DNA from: Pimelobacter simplex
Lineage (GTDB): Bacteria > Actinomycetota > Actinomycetes > Propionibacteriales > Nocardioidaceae
Reading direction: 5' to 3'
DNA length: 64,000 nucleotides
Assembly: GCA_016803235.1 (NCBI GenBank)
Contig: JADCLI010000001.1
Location: 62,001 to 126,000 of the forward strand
In this document: piece after piece, positions 15,226-25,186 of the stretch
How the letters are laid out: the number at the start of each line of letters is the position of its first letter
Numbering within the stretch: position 1 is the stretch's first letter
Position numbers and translations under genes: made by a program
The notes under the pieces: model-generated
The model's database searches: none
What the model was told of the DNA's origin: nothing
The model's input: only the letters and a program-made list of their open reading frames with translations

Positions 15226-17535
15226 ATGACCGAGGAGCGCACGACGCCGCGGGTGCCGACGGCGCCCACCCCGGTCCCCAGCGAGCCCGGCGGCGGGCGC
15301 GGCGTCCGCGCCCGGCTGGCCCGGATGGGCAACCGGAGCCAGGTCGGCAACCCGGTCCTCGAGCCGCTGTTCCGCGCGGTGCGGGCCAACCACCCGAAGG
15401 CCGACCTCCAGCTCCTGGAGCGGGCCTACCTCACCGCCGAGCGGCTGCACGCCGAGCAGAAGCGCAAGAGCGGCGACCCCTACATCACCCACCCGCTCGC
15501 GGTGACCACGATCCTCGCCGGCATCGGCATGACCGAGCCGACGCTCGTGGCCGCGCTGCTGCACGACACGGTCGAGGACACGCCGTACACCCTCGAGGAG
15601 TGTCGTCGCGACTTCGGTGACGAGGTCGCGCTGCTCGTCGACGGCGTGACCAAGCTCGACAAGGTCGTCTACGGCGATTCGGCCAACGCCGAGACGATCC
15701 GCAAGATGATCGTCGCGATGTCGCGGGACATCCGGGTGCTGGTCATCAAGCTCGCCGACCGGCTCCACAACATGCGCACCCTGCGCTTCGTCAAGCAGTC
15801 GACGCAGGAGCGCAAGGCCCGCGAGACCCTCGACATCTACGCGCCGCTGGCCCACCGGCTCGGCATGAACACGATCAAGTGGGAGCTCGAGGACCTCGCG
15901 TTCGCGACCCTCCACCCGAAGATCTACGACGAGATCGTGCGCCTGGTCGCCGAGCGCGCGCCGTCGCGCGACTCCTTCCTGGCCGAGGTCATCTCCCAGG
16001 TCGAGAAGGACCTGCGCGAGGCCAAGATCAAGGCGACCGTGACCGGCCGGCCCAAGCACTACTACTCGATCTACCAGAAGATGATCGTCGGCGGCCGCGA
16101 CTTCTCCGACATCTACGACCTCGTCGGCATCCGCATCCTCGTCGAGGAGGACCGCGACTGCTACGGCGTCCTCGGCGTCCTGCACTCGCGGTGGAACCCG
16201 GTCCTGGGCCGGTTCAAGGACTACGTCGCGATGCCGAAGTTCAACATGTACCAGTCGCTGCACACCACGGTCATCGGCCCGCAGGGCAAGCCCGTCGAGA
16301 TGCAGATCCGCACCTTCGGGATGCACCGCCGGGCCGAGTACGGCGTCGCCGCGCACTGGAAGTACAAGGAGGACGGCCGCGCCGGCAACGACACCGACAA
16401 GCCCGGCGACCTCGACGACATGAGCTGGGTGCGCCAGCTCCTCGACTGGCAGAGCGAGGTCGAGGACCCGGGCGAGTTCCTGGAGTCGCTGCGCTTCGAG
16501 ATCAACCAGGCCGAGACCTACGTCTTCACCCCCCGTGGCGACGTCATCGCCCTGCCCTCCGGGTCGACCCCCGTCGACTTCGCGTACGCCGTGCACACCG
16601 AGGTCGGCAACCGCACCATCGGCGCCCGGGTCAACGGCCGGCTCGTCCCGCTGGAGTCGACCCTCGAGAACGGCGACGTGGTCGAGGTCTTCACCTCCAA
16701 GGCCGAGGGCGCCGGCCCGTCGCGCGACTGGCTGAACTTCGTCAAGTCGCAGCGCGCCCGCTCCAAGATCCGCCAGTGGTTCACCAAGGAGCGGCGCGAG
16801 GAGGCGATCGAGCGCGGCAAGGACGAGATCGCCAAGCTCATGCGCAAGGAGGGCCTGCCCCTCAAGCGCCTGCTCTCCCACGACTCGCTGACCCTGGTCG
16901 CCTCGGCGTTCCGGCTCACGGACGTGAGTGCCCTCTACGCCGCCGTCGGCGAGGGCAACCTGGGCGCGCAGACCGTCGTACGCAAGGTGATCGAGCTCCA
17001 CGGCGGCGACGAGGGCGCCCAGGAGGACCTCGCCGAGGCCGTCACCATCACCGGGCGCCGGGGCCGCCCCCGCCGTCCCACCAGCGGCGACGCCGGCGTC
17101 ATCGTCACCGGCTCACCCGACGTCTGGGTCAAGCTCGCCAAGTGCTGCACCCCGGTCCCGCCCGACGCGATCCTCGGCTTCGTCACCAAGGGCGGGGGAG
17201 TCTCGGTGCACCGCAAGGACTGCACCAACGCCGCCAGCCTGCTCGCCCAGCCCGAGAAGCTCGTCGACGTCGAGTGGGCCCCCACCGGCCAGTCGACCTT
17301 CCTGGTCAACATCCAGGTCGAGGCCCTCGACCGCTCCCGGCTTCTCTCGGACATCACCATGGTGCTCTCCGACGCCCACGTGAACATCCTGTCGGCCAAC
17401 CTCACCACCTCCCGCGACCGCACCGCGAAGTCCCGGTTCACCTTCGAGATGGCCGACGCCAAGCACCTCGACACCGTCCTCAACGCCGTCCGCTCCGTCC
17501 CCGGCGTCTTCGACGCCTACCGCGTCACGCAGTAG
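15226..17535 (+). CDS. relA: Bifunctional (p)ppGpp synthetase/hydrolase Rel
   Basis: 769 aa. Domain order: a variable start, the HD hydrolase ([10 protein letters not shown] near 110-118; [10 protein letters not shown]), the synthetase ([20 protein letters not shown] near 328-338, YQSLHTTV), TGS (about 430-495, [12 protein letters not shown]), a zinc/conserved-Cys region (KCCTPVPPD) and a C-terminal ACT domain. The synthetase loop reads RFKD, the RxKD form of bifunctional Rel enzymes, not the ExDD form of synthetase-only RelA. Both catalytic centres therefore look intact. It makes and removes the alarmone in response to uncharged tRNA on the ribosome. A -10 box 6 bases before ATG suggests a leaderless transcript, which would fit translation control separate from apt. 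Confidence 0.96.
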   Translation: MTEERTTPRVPTAPTPVPSEPGGGRGVRARLARMGNRSQVGNPVLEPLFRAVRANHPKADLQLLERAYLTAERLHAEQKRKSGDPYITHPLAVTTILAGIGMTEPTLVAALLHDTVEDTPYTLEECRRDFGDEVALLVDGVTKLDKVVYGDSANAETIRKMIVAMSRDIRVLVIKLADRLHNMRTLRFVKQSTQERKARETLDIYAPLAHRLGMNTIKWELEDLAFATLHPKIYDEIVRLVAERAPSRDSFLAEVISQVEKDLREAKIKATVTGRPKHYYSIYQKMIVGGRDFSDIYDLVGIRILVEEDRDCYGVLGVLHSRWNPVLGRFKDYVAMPKFNMYQSLHTTVIGPQGKPVEMQIRTFGMHRRAEYGVAAHWKYKEDGRAGNDTDKPGDLDDMSWVRQLLDWQSEVEDPGEFLESLRFEINQAETYVFTPRGDVIALPSGSTPVDFAYAVHTEVGNRTIGARVNGRLVPLESTLENGDVVEVFTSKAEGAGPSRDWLNFVKSQRARSKIRQWFTKERREEAIERGKDEIAKLMRKEGLPLKRLLSHDSLTLVASAFRLTDVSALYAAVGEGNLGAQTVVRKVIELHGGDEGAQEDLAEAVTITGRRGRPRRPTSGDAGVIVTGSPDVWVKLAKCCTPVPPDAILGFVTKGGGVSVHRKDCTNAASLLAQPEKLVDVEWAPTGQSTFLVNIQVEALDRSRLLSDITMVLSDAHVNILSANLTTSRDRTAKSRFTFEMADAKHLDTVLNAVRSVPGVFDAYRVTQ

Positions 17536-17544
17536 CGCCGTCGT

Positions 17545-17606
17545 TGCAGGAATCGCCGGTCGACCGGCGATTCCGTCACTGGGCGGGCGTTGCAACGCGC
17601 GACAAG
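17545..17606 (+). repeat. Palindromic repeat, left copy (downstream of rel)
   Basis: GGAATCGCCGGTC at 17549-17561 and its exact complement at 17562-17574 make a 26-base perfect palindrome, preceded by TGCA (17545-17548). It is followed at 17587-17606 by GCGTTGCAACGC plus GCGACAAG. Both blocks recur at 18707-18760 on the other side of the next gene. The palindrome may also end rel transcription. Confidence 0.85.
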
Positions 17607-17704
17607 CGACAGAAGTGCACGTCAAGCAGCCGTGACCGGGCGTTGTCCACAGGCCGAGTTGCTGGAGAGGGCGATTTGTCGGCGCGGGTGTGCACTGTCG
17701 TCCC

Positions 17705-18667
17705 ATGCAGATCCCTTCCGACGACCCGCGTCTTCTCCGGATCGACCTACGAGCTGAACTTGTGCGTCTGAGCCATACCGACAGGTCGCTCGCCGCAGCC
17801 GTGCGCCGCGGCGAGCTGGACCGACCACGGCGCGGCGCGTACGTATCGGCGCTCGAGTGGGCACGGCTGTCCTCTGAGCAGCGTTACGCTGTGCGAGCCC
17901 GCGCGGTCGAACGACAGGCTCGCACCGACGTGGTCCTCAGCCACACCTCCGCAGTGCCGTTCTACGACGGTCCCCTCTGGGGACAGTCGCTGGACGACGT
18001 GCACGTCACGCGTCGGGACGGTCTCACCGGTCGCAAGGAACGCGGCGTCCGGCAGCACCGCGGGCTCCTGCGAGATGACGACGTGGTCGCCGCCCACGGC
18101 TTCCACATCAGCTCGCCGGCGCGCACGGTGCTCGAGTGTGCCACCGTGGCGTCGGTGGAGGCGGCGCTGGTGGTGGCGAACGACTTCCTCCACCGTGGCC
18201 TCGTGACGCCACGAGAGCTGGACGAGCGCTACGACGAGGTGATGGCACACTGGCCGCGGTCGTTGGGGACCTCCGTCGTCCTGCGCCTGGCCGATCCGCG
18301 GATCGAGTCCGTGGGGGAGAGTCGGACCTGGTACTTCCTGTACCGGTCGAGCCTGCCCAGGCCGATTCCGCAATTCGAGGTCTGGGACTGTCAGGAGCTC
18401 GTCGCCAAGCTCGACTTCGCGCTTCCGGAGCACGGCATCTGGCTGGAGTTCGACGGGAGGGCCAAGTACGAGCGGTACCTCCGGCCGGGCGAGTCGCCTG
18501 CGGACGCAGTCGTCCGCGAGAAGCTGAGGGAGGACCGCGTCGCAGAGCTGACCGGTTGGCGCTGCCTACGGATCACCTGGACCGACCTGGCGGACCCGGC
18601 GCGGCTGGCCACTCGGATTCGCGCGCTCATCGAGTCTGTTGCCCGTGCGACGCGGCGCGCGAGCTGA
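17705..18667 (+). CDS. AbiEi-like/DUF559-type putative nuclease
   Basis: 320 aa from ATG 17705 (GTG 17690 is in frame too). The N-terminal ~60 residues resemble the winged-helix of AbiEi-type antitoxins (ELVRLSHTDRSLAAAVRRGE, then RPRRGAYV). The C-terminal third has the order Asp237 (KLDFALPEH), Glu248-Phe-Asp250 (WLEFDGRAKY), Lys254 and the end GWRCLRITWTDL, which is the PD-(D/E)xK layout of DUF559/Vsr-like endonucleases. No toxin partner is adjacent. Codon use includes more A/T third positions than the neighbours, and the gene is bracketed by two copies of a palindromic repeat, so it may be a laterally moved cassette. Proteins with this layout are common, often in several copies, in actinobacteria; their function is unknown. 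Confidence 0.72.
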   Translation: MQIPSDDPRLLRIDLRAELVRLSHTDRSLAAAVRRGELDRPRRGAYVSALEWARLSSEQRYAVRARAVERQARTDVVLSHTSAVPFYDGPLWGQSLDDVHVTRRDGLTGRKERGVRQHRGLLRDDDVVAAHGFHISSPARTVLECATVASVEAALVVANDFLHRGLVTPRELDERYDEVMAHWPRSLGTSVVLRLADPRIESVGESRTWYFLYRSSLPRPIPQFEVWDCQELVAKLDFALPEHGIWLEFDGRAKYERYLRPGESPADAVVREKLREDRVAELTGWRCLRITWTDLADPARLATRIRALIESVARATRRAS

Positions 18668-18706
18668 TTCGGGGTGGGCTTGTCGGGTGTTTCCTGCGCT
18701 TGACCT

Positions 18707-18760
18707 GCGTTGCAACGGCCGACAAGTGCAGGAATCGCCGGTCGACCGGCGATTCCTGCA
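18707..18760 (+). repeat. Palindromic repeat, right copy
   Basis: Q box GCGTTGCAACGGCCGACAAG at 18707-18726 matches the left copy in 18 of 20 positions. It is followed directly by a 34-base perfect palindrome (18727-18760) whose left half begins TGCAGGAATCGCCGGTC. CTTGTCGG at 18679-18686 is the complement of CCGACAAG at 18719-18726. It lies between two convergent genes, so it may end transcription from both sides. Confidence 0.87.
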
Positions 18761-18775
18761 CCAGCACTCAGCAGG

Positions 18776-20014
18776 TCAGCTGAAGTCCGCCGACGCCTTC
18801 TTGGCCATCTCGAGGAACGACCGGCGCCCCTCGAGGTTCTCCTCCAGCTCGCGGACCTTCTTCTCGTCACCCCGCGCCCGGGCGGCGTCGAGCTTGGCCT
18901 CGGCCTCGGCGATGGCGGCCTCGAGCTTGGAGACCATGTCGTCGGCGCGGGCCGACTTCTCGGGGTCGGTACGACGCCACTGGTCGTCCTCGGCGCGGCG
19001 GATGACCTGCTCGACGGTCCGCATCCGGCCCTCGAGGTCCTTGATCCGGTCCCGCGGGACCTTGCCGGCCTCGTCCCACTTCTCGGCGACGACGCGGAAG
19101 GCGGCCTTGGCGGCGGCGAGGTCCCCGGACGCCTCGAGCTCGGCGGCGATCGCCTCCGCCTCGACCAGGAGTGCCTCCTTGACGACGGCGTTCGCGGCGA
19201 ACTCCGTGTCGAGGGCGGCGTTCGCGGCGTCGCGGGCGCCGAAGAAGGTGTCCTGGGCGCCACGGAAGCGGCGCCAGAGCTCGTCGTCGACGGCCTTCGG
19301 GGCCGGGCCGGCGGCCTTCCAGTCGCGCATCAGGTCGCGGTAGCGCCCCGACGTGGGGCCCCACTCGGTCGAGGTCGACAGCGCCTCGGCCTCGGCGACC
19401 AGGCGCTCCTTGATGACGCGGGCGCCCTCGCGCTTCTCGTCCTGCTCGGCGAAGTGCGACTTGCGCGCCTTCGTGTACGCCGAGCGCGCGGAGGAGAAAC
19501 GCCGCCACAGCTCGTCGTCGGCGGCCTTGTCGATGCGGGGGAGCTTCTTCCACTCCTCGAGGAGCTCGCGCAGCCGGTTGGCGCCGTTGCGCCAGTCGCG
19601 CCCGGCGGCGATCTTCTCGGCCTCACCGGCGAGTCGTTCCTTCTCCGCCCGTGCGTCGGCGACCCGCTGGGCCTTGGCGGCACGGCGGGCGTCGCGCTGG
19701 GTGGCGATCACCGGGCCGAGCTCGTCGAGCTTGCGCACCAGCGCGGCGATGTCTCCGACGGCGTGGACGTCGACGAGCTGCTCGCGCACGAGCTTGACCG
19801 ATGACGCCGCCTCCTCGGGCGACAGCACGCCGGTCAGCACTCGTTGGTGGAGCAGGTCCACCTCGAGCGAGAGGTTGTCGTACCGCTTGGTGTAGAAGGC
19901 CAGAGCCTCCTCGGGTGTCGCGTCGGGCATCTGCCCGACCGCCCGCTCGCCATCGGTCGTCTTCACGTAGACGGTGCCGTCGTCGCCGACGCGGCCCCAG
20001 TCGGAGGTAGTCAC
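18776..20014 (-). CDS. DUF349-repeat coiled-coil protein
   Basis: 412 aa, the only clear minus-strand gene. It starts at GTG 20014-20012, 8 bases after a TAGCAT -10 box, so it is probably leaderless. Residues 1-120 are variable; three DUF349 units follow at about 138-190, 217-270 and 285-345, each with the W-x-x-R/L...DDELWRRF pattern (third unit: EDDQWRRTDP). The rest is Ala/Glu/Arg-rich and strongly predicted as long helices. The C-terminus (360-412) is a further coiled coil. DUF349 proteins are soluble helical proteins of unknown role, widespread in actinobacteria. It is divergent from the MBL hydrolase with a 46-base shared upstream region. Confidence 0.88.
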   Translation of the reverse strand: MTTSDWGRVGDDGTVYVKTTDGERAVGQMPDATPEEALAFYTKRYDNLSLEVDLLHQRVLTGVLSPEEAASSVKLVREQLVDVHAVGDIAALVRKLDELGPVIATQRDARRAAKAQRVADARAEKERLAGEAEKIAAGRDWRNGANRLRELLEEWKKLPRIDKAADDELWRRFSSARSAYTKARKSHFAEQDEKREGARVIKERLVAEAEALSTSTEWGPTSGRYRDLMRDWKAAGPAPKAVDDELWRRFRGAQDTFFGARDAANAALDTEFAANAVVKEALLVEAEAIAAELEASGDLAAAKAAFRVVAEKWDEAGKVPRDRIKDLEGRMRTVEQVIRRAEDDQWRRTDPEKSARADDMVSKLEAAIAEAEAKLDAARARGDEKKVRELEENLEGRRSFLEMAKKASADFS

Positions 20015-20022
20015 AGTGGCCC

Positions 20023-20054
20023 ATGCTAATCAAAGCCGGAGCGCTCGATAGGCT
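20023..20054. promoter_or_regulatory. Divergent leaderless promoters
   Basis: On the minus strand TAGCAT (20028-20023) stands 8 bases before the DUF349 GTG. On the plus strand TAGGCT (20049-20054) stands 6 bases before the hydrolase GTG 20061. Both mRNAs should begin at or near their start codons. The plus box sits in CTCGATAGGCTG, which recurs before def at 62774-62784. Confidence 0.55.
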
Positions 20055-20060
20055 GGGCCG

Positions 20061-20774
20061 GTGCTGATCGCCGCTTTCCCCGCCGGACCGTGGGGCACCA
20101 ACTGCTACGTCGCGGCCACCGCACCGGGCGCGGAGTGCGTCGTGATCGACCCCGGCAAGGACGCCGCAGCGGGCGTCGCCGAGGTCGTCCGTGAGCACCG
20201 GTTGAAGCCCGTGGCCGTCTTGTTGACCCATGGCCACATCGACCACATGTGGTCGGTCACCCCCGTCGCCGGGACGTACGACGCCACGGCGTGGATCCAC
20301 CCGGGCGACCGGCACCTGCTCGCGGACCCGATGGCCGGCATCTCCCGCGAGTCGGCCGGCATGCTGCTCGGCGGCGACTACGAGTTCACCGAGCCCGACG
20401 ACGTCGCCGAGCTCACCGACGGCGCACGCCTCGAGCTGGCGGGCCTGACGTTCCTCGTCGACCACACCCCGGGACACACCGAGGGTTCGGTCGCCTTCCG
20501 CACCCCCTGGGAGCAGGGTCCCGACATCTCCGAGGTGATGTTCTCCGGCGACCTGCTCTTCCAGGGCTCGATCGGCCGCACCGACCTGCCCGGCGGCGAC
20601 CACGCGAAGATGCTCCGCTCGCTGGCCACGAAGGTGCTGCCGCTGGCCGACGACGTCGTCGTGCTCCCCGGTCACGGCGAGCAGACCTCCATCGGCCGCG
20701 AGCGCGCCACCAACCCGTTCCTGCTCGACCTCCTCGACTCCGGCGACGCGGGTCGAGTCACCCGAGGACTGTGA
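20061..20774 (+). CDS. MBL-fold metallo-hydrolase (glyoxalase II-like)
   Basis: 237 aa from GTG 20061. The zinc-binding motif THGHIDH is at about 58-64, further metal ligands are in TPGHTEGS, FSGDLLF and PGHGEQT. The opening MLIAAFPAGPWGTNCYV is usual for the small glyoxalase II-like group. It likely hydrolyses a thioester or related bond in the cytoplasm; the substrate cannot be told. A leaderless promoter precedes it and hisS starts 8 bases after its stop, so the two are co-transcribed, an order (MBL hydrolase-hisS) frequent in actinobacteria. Confidence 0.88.
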   Translation: MLIAAFPAGPWGTNCYVAATAPGAECVVIDPGKDAAAGVAEVVREHRLKPVAVLLTHGHIDHMWSVTPVAGTYDATAWIHPGDRHLLADPMAGISRESAGMLLGGDYEFTEPDDVAELTDGARLELAGLTFLVDHTPGHTEGSVAFRTPWEQGPDISEVMFSGDLLFQGSIGRTDLPGGDHAKMLRSLATKVLPLADDVVVLPGHGEQTSIGRERATNPFLLDLLDSGDAGRVTRGL

Positions 20775-20781
20775 TCCCCTG

Positions 20782-22143
20782 ATGGCCAAGCCGACTCCGC
20801 TCAGCGGATTCCCCGAGCTCCTCCCTGCCCAGCGGTACGTCGAGCAGCAGGTCGTCGCGACCTTGGCGCGCACCTTCGAGCTGCACGGGTTCGCCAACGT
20901 CGAGACCCGGGCCGTCGAGCCCCTCGACCAGCTGTTGCGCAAGGGCGACACCTCCAAGGAGGTCTACGTCCTGCGCCGCCTCCAGGAGGACGACAGCTCG
21001 AAGGACAAGGGGATCGGGCTCCACTTCGACCTGACCGTCCCCTTCGCGCGCTTCGTGCTCGAGAACGCCGGCAAGCTCGAGTTCCCGTTCCGCCGCTACC
21101 AGATCCAGAAGGTGTGGCGCGGCGAGCGGCCCCAGGAGGGACGCTTCCGCGAGTTCACCCAGGCCGACATCGACATCGTCGGGCGCGACACGCTGCCGTT
21201 CCACCACGACGTCGAGGTGGCCCGGGTGATGCTCGAGGCACTGGGCCGCCTGGACTTCCTCCCCGGCTTCCGGCTGCAGGTCAACAACCGCAAGCTCATC
21301 CAGGGCTTCTACGCCGGCCTCGGGGTGACGGGCGAGGGCATCGACGAGGTCATGCGCCTGGTCGACAAGCTCGACAAGCTCCCGGCCGAGAAGGTCCGCG
21401 AGCTGCTCCTCACCGAGGCGGGCGTCAGCGAGGACCAGGCCGACAAGGCGCTGGCGCTGGCCACCATCCGGGCCAGCGACGACTCCTTCGTCAAGCAGGT
21501 CCGCGACCTCGGCGTCAGCCACGAGCTGCTCGACGAGGGTCTCGACGAGCTCGCGACCCTGGTCCGTGCTTGCGCGCCCCTCACGACCGAGCGCACCCGC
21601 ATCGAGGCGGACCTGTCCATCGCCCGCGGCCTGGACTACTACACCGGCACGGTGTTCGAGACCCGCCTCGACGGCTACGAGTCGCTCGGCTCGATCTGCT
21701 CCGGCGGCCGGTACGACGCCCTCGCCTCCGACGGGCGCACGACCTACCCCGGCGTCGGCATCTCCCTCGGCCTCAGCCGCCTTCTCGTCACGCTGGTCCA
21801 GCGTGGGGTGCTGACCGCCGACCGTTCGGTGCCGAGCGTCGTGCTGGTCGCGGTCACCGACGAGGAGTCGCGCGCCGAGGCCGACGCGATCGCCACCGCC
21901 CTGCGGGCACGGGAGATCCCGTGCGAGGTCGCGCCCACGGCCGCGAAGTTCGGCAAGCAGATCCGCCACGCCGAGCGGCGCGGCATCCCGTACGTCTGGT
22001 TCCGCCAGGACGACGGCACGAGCGAGGTCAAGGACATCCGCTCCGGAAACCAGGTCGCCGCCGATCCGGCGACGTGGCAGCCTCCGAACGAGGACCTGCG
22101 ACCGCAGGTCGTCACCACCATTGATGAAGGGGAATCCAAGTGA
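20782..22143 (+). CDS. hisS: Histidyl-tRNA synthetase, eukaryote-like form
   Basis: 453 aa from ATG 20782. Class II synthetase motifs are present: motif 2 region [18 protein letters not shown] with [12 protein letters not shown], His-specific loop [11 protein letters not shown], and motif 3 [10 protein letters not shown]. Several boxes differ from the usual short bacterial enzyme and match eukaryotic His[28 protein letters not shown], and [21 protein letters not shown]-terminal anticodon-binding domain (about 350-440) is present. Charges tRNA-His with histidine. It is 8 bases after the hydrolase gene and overlaps aspS by four bases. The unusual type is discussed under findings. Confidence 0.95.
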   Translation: MAKPTPLSGFPELLPAQRYVEQQVVATLARTFELHGFANVETRAVEPLDQLLRKGDTSKEVYVLRRLQEDDSSKDKGIGLHFDLTVPFARFVLENAGKLEFPFRRYQIQKVWRGERPQEGRFREFTQADIDIVGRDTLPFHHDVEVARVMLEALGRLDFLPGFRLQVNNRKLIQGFYAGLGVTGEGIDEVMRLVDKLDKLPAEKVRELLLTEAGVSEDQADKALALATIRASDDSFVKQVRDLGVSHELLDEGLDELATLVRACAPLTTERTRIEADLSIARGLDYYTGTVFETRLDGYESLGSICSGGRYDALASDGRTTYPGVGISLGLSRLLVTLVQRGVLTADRSVPSVVLVAVTDEESRAEADAIATALRAREIPCEVAPTAAKFGKQIRHAERRGIPYVWFRQDDGTSEVKDIRSGNQVAADPATWQPPNEDLRPQVVTTIDEGESK

Positions 22144-23909
22144 TCCGCACCCATGTCGCCGGCGACCTGACTGCGCCGGCGAACGTCGGCCAGACCGTGA
22201 CCCTCACCGGGTGGGTGGCCAACCGGCGCGATCACGGCGGCGTGGCCTTCATCGACCTTCGCGACGCCTCAGGTGTGGTCCAGGTCGTCATCCGCGATCC
22301 CGAGGTGGCGCACCCACTGCGCAGCGAGTTCTGCCTCAAGGTCACCGGCGAGGTGGTCGAGCGCACCGAGGGCAACATCAACCCCAACCTGCCGACCGGG
22401 CACTACGAGGTCGTCGCCAACGACGTCGAGGTGCTCAGCGCCGCGGCGCCGCTGCCGTTCCCGATCAGCGACCACGTCGAGGTGGGGGAGGAGGTGCGCC
22501 TCAAGCACCGTTACCTCGACCTGCGCCGCAGCGCGCCGGGCAACGCGATCCGGCTGCGCAGCAACGTCAACAAGGCCGCGCGCGACGTGCTGGCTGGTCA
22601 CGACTTCGTCGAGATCGAGACGCCCACGCTGACCCGCAGCACCCCCGAGGGCGCCCGTGACTTCCTGGTGCCCGCGCGCCTGCAGCCCGGCAGCTGGTAC
22701 GCCCTGCCGCAGAGCCCCCAGCTGTTCAAGCAGCTGCTGATGGTCGCCGGCATGGAGCGCTACTACCAGATCGCGCGCTGCTACCGCGACGAGGACTTCC
22801 GCGCCGACCGCCAGCCCGAGTTCACCCAGCTCGACATCGAGATGAGCTTCGTGACCCAGGACGACGTGATCGCCCTGGGCGAGCAGATCGTCGCCGCCCT
22901 CTGGAAGCTGATCGGGTACGACGTCCCGCTGCCCCTGCCGCGGATGACCTATGCCGACGCGATGGCCCGCTACGGCTCCGACAAGCCCGACCTGCGGATG
23001 GGCCTGGAGCTGGTCGAGTGCACCGACTACTTCAAGGACACCCCGTTCCGCGTCTTCCAGGCGCCGTACGTCGGCGCCGTGGTGATGCCCGGCGGAGCGA
23101 GCCAGCCCCGCAAGCAGCTCGACGCCTGGCAGGAGTGGGCCAAGCAGCGCGGCGCCAAGGGCCTGGCGTACGTCCTGGTCCAGGAGGACGGCGAGCTCGG
23201 CGGTCCGGTCGCCAAGAACATCACCGACGAGGAGAAGGCGGGCCTGGCCGCCCACGTGGGCGCGCAGCCGGGCGACTGCATCTTCTTCGCCGCCGGACCG
23301 GTGAAGTCCAGCCGCGCGCTGCTGGGCGCGGCGCGCCTCGAGATCGGCCGCCGCGGCGGTCTCCTCGACGAGAACGCCTGGAGCTTCCTGTGGGTCGTCG
23401 ACGCACCGCTGTTCGAGCCCGCCGACGAGGCCACCGCGGCCGGTGACGTCGCGGTCGGCGGGGGAGCGTGGACCGCGGTCCACCACGCCTTCACCAGCCC
23501 CCAGGACCTCGAGACCTTCGACACCGACCCCGGCAACGCCCTCGCCTGGGCCTACGACATCGTGTGCAACGGCAACGAGATCGGCGGCGGCTCCATCCGT
23601 ATCCACCGCGAGGACATCCAGAAGCGGGTCTTCGAGGTGATGGGGATCGGCGAGGCGGAGGCCGAGGAGAAGTTCGGCTTCCTGCTGGAGGCGTTCAAGT
23701 TCGGCGCGCCCCCGCACGGCGGCATCGCCTTCGGCTGGGACCGTGTGGTCGCCCTGCTGGCCGGCACGGACTCCATCCGCGACGTCATCGCGTTCCCGAA
23801 GACCGGCGGCGGCTACGACCCGCTGACGGCCGCGCCGGCGCCGATCACGCCGGAGCAGCGGAAGGAAGCCGGTGTGGACGCCCGTCCGACGGAGGAAAAC
23901 AAGGCCTGA
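22140..23909 (+). CDS. aspS: Aspartyl-tRNA synthetase
   Basis: 589 aa from GTG 22140, overlapping the hisS stop. It has the N-terminal OB-fold anticodon domain ([19 protein letters not shown]), the class II catalytic core with [14 protein letters not shown] and [13 protein letters not shown] (motif region), motif 2 [19 protein letters not shown], the bacterial GAD insertion (about 290-420) and motif 3 [13 protein letters not shown]. Length is normal for bacteria. Actinobacterial AspRS enzymes often also charge tRNA-Asn, with the amidotransferase GatCAB completing asparagine; that cannot be decided from this gene alone. A hairpin follows 14 bases after the stop. Confidence 0.97.
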   Translation: MIRTHVAGDLTAPANVGQTVTLTGWVANRRDHGGVAFIDLRDASGVVQVVIRDPEVAHPLRSEFCLKVTGEVVERTEGNINPNLPTGHYEVVANDVEVLSAAAPLPFPISDHVEVGEEVRLKHRYLDLRRSAPGNAIRLRSNVNKAARDVLAGHDFVEIETPTLTRSTPEGARDFLVPARLQPGSWYALPQSPQLFKQLLMVAGMERYYQIARCYRDEDFRADRQPEFTQLDIEMSFVTQDDVIALGEQIVAALWKLIGYDVPLPLPRMTYADAMARYGSDKPDLRMGLELVECTDYFKDTPFRVFQAPYVGAVVMPGGASQPRKQLDAWQEWAKQRGAKGLAYVLVQEDGELGGPVAKNITDEEKAGLAAHVGAQPGDCIFFAAGPVKSSRALLGAARLEIGRRGGLLDENAWSFLWVVDAPLFEPADEATAAGDVAVGGGAWTAVHHAFTSPQDLETFDTDPGNALAWAYDIVCNGNEIGGGSIRIHREDIQKRVFEVMGIGEAEAEEKFGFLLEAFKFGAPPHGGIAFGWDRVVALLAGTDSIRDVIAFPKTGGGYDPLTAAPAPITPEQRKEAGVDARPTEENKA

Positions 23910-23923
23910 GGCCTGTCCGCCGG

Positions 23924-23953
23924 ACGGTTTGCCGGGCGTCGAGACCAAACCGT
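23924..23953 (+). terminator. Hairpin after aspS
   Basis: ACGGTTTG at 23924-23931 pairs with CAAACCGT at 23946-23953 across 14 bases. A smaller GTCC-GCC-GGAC hairpin overlaps its left edge. No T-run follows. It likely ends the hydrolase-hisS-aspS unit before the transporter operon. Confidence 0.4.
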
Positions 23954-24059
23954 TACCGCGTCGCTATCGCCTTGACGCACCTGGTGCGCCTAGTGTCACG
24001 GACGGCGCGAGGCCACTGTGGCCCGCGTCGCATCCGTGACACGCGGCGACGAGGTGAAG

Positions 24060-25085
24060 ATGACGATCCCGGGCTCCGAGCTGGAGATCCACGAGACCGA
24101 GACCCCGGTCGAGGACGACGCAGTCGTCTCGGTCGCCGGCAGGTCCCCGACCCAGCTGGCCATCGCCCGGTTCCGGGCCGACAAGCTGTCGATGATCTCG
24201 TTCGTGCTCTCGGCGTTCATCATCGTCTGCGCGATCGCGGCGCCGATCCTGGTCGCGTTCGGGGTCCTCGAGCCCAACGTCCAGCACCAGGACCTGCTGT
24301 CGAGCGACGGCGTGGTCCCCGAAGGCGCCTTCGGTGGCGTCTCGTGGAGCCACCCGTTCGGCATCGACCCGGGCCTCGGTCGTGACCTGCTCGCCCGCCT
24401 GATGCTGGCGATCACGTCCTCGCTGACCATCGCCCTGACCGGCACCATCCTGACGGTCATCATCGGCGCCGTCCTCGGCATCGTGGCCGGCTTCTCCGGC
24501 GGCTTCATCGACGCGGTGGTCGGCCGGATCATCGACCTGACCCTGTCGTTCCCGCAGACCCTGATGCTGCTGGCGCTGTCCGGCCCGGTCGTGGTGATGA
24601 TGCGCCAGGACATCGCCGACTTCCCCGGACTCGGCTTCTTCAGCAACGCGGACCTGTCCAACGGCGCGTTCGTCATCGTGATCCTCGCCGCCTTCGGCTG
24701 GCCGCCGGTGGCGCGCGTGGTCCGCGGCCAGGTCCTCTCGATCCGCGAGCGGGAGTTCATCGAGGCGGCCCGCCTGCTGGGCGCGTCCCGGCGCCGGCTG
24801 TACTTCAAGGAGGTGCTGCCCAACGTCTGGGCGCCCGTCCTGGTCTACGTCACGCTCCTCGTGCCGGCCTACATCTCGGCCGAGGCGGCGTTCAACTTCC
24901 TCGGTGTCGGCATCAAGCCGCCGACGCCGACCCTGGGCAACATCCTCGCCGACTCGGTCAGCTACACCAGCGCCGACCCGACGTACTTCTTCCTGCCGGG
25001 CGCGCTGCTCGCCCTCATCGTCGTGGTGTTCAACCTCGTCGGTGACGGTGCCCGCGACGCGCTCGACCCCAAGTCGAACCGATAA
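24060..25085 (+). CDS. Peptide ABC transporter permease (OppC/DppC type)
   Basis: 341 aa from ATG 24060; GTG 24018 would add 14 residues, and neither start has an ideal Shine-Dalgarno (GAGGTG is only 3 bases from the ATG). The acidic N-terminus precedes a first helix (about 45-68), then a periplasmic-side loop and five more helices. FGIDPGLGRDLLARLM is the usual OppC sequence before helix 2, and EAARLLGASRRRLYFKEVLPN is the EAA loop that contacts the ATPases. It pairs with the OppB-type gene at 27024. Upstream, TTGACG at 23972 and TAGTGT at 23991 are only 13 bases apart, so I do not claim a promoter. Confidence 0.93.
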   Translation: MTIPGSELEIHETETPVEDDAVVSVAGRSPTQLAIARFRADKLSMISFVLSAFIIVCAIAAPILVAFGVLEPNVQHQDLLSSDGVVPEGAFGGVSWSHPFGIDPGLGRDLLARLMLAITSSLTIALTGTILTVIIGAVLGIVAGFSGGFIDAVVGRIIDLTLSFPQTLMLLALSGPVVVMMRQDIADFPGLGFFSNADLSNGAFVIVILAAFGWPPVARVVRGQVLSIREREFIEAARLLGASRRRLYFKEVLPNVWAPVLVYVTLLVPAYISAEAAFNFLGVGIKPPTPTLGNILADSVSYTSADPTYFFLPGALLALIVVVFNLVGDGARDALDPKSNR

Positions 25086-25104
25086 CAGCATCACCCCAGA
25101 CCCG

Positions 25105-25138
25105 GTGCTCCGCCGACATCACACGGGACCCGGAGCAC
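25105..25138 (+). terminator. Hairpin upstream of the binding-protein gene
   Basis: GTGCTCCG at 25105-25112 pairs with CGGAGCAC at 25131-25138 (18-base loop), followed by a second GC-rich palindromic run (GCCGGCCGGGCCGGC, 25146-25160). It lies between the permease and the binding-protein genes and could act as a processing or partial stop site. Confidence 0.4.
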
Positions 25139-25186
25139 TGCGGCGCCGGCCGGGCCGGCGTCACTCACCGAAAAGGAGATAGTTGG

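Noticed and set aside
17535..17704. A toxin gene partner for the AbiEi-like protein
   Set aside because: No open frame of useful size with a start signal in the gap on either strand; it holds the palindrome and Q box only.
23972..23996. TTGACG/TAGTGT as a promoter for the transporter operon
   Set aside because: Only 13 bases separate the two hexamers, too few for a standard sigma-70 type promoter.
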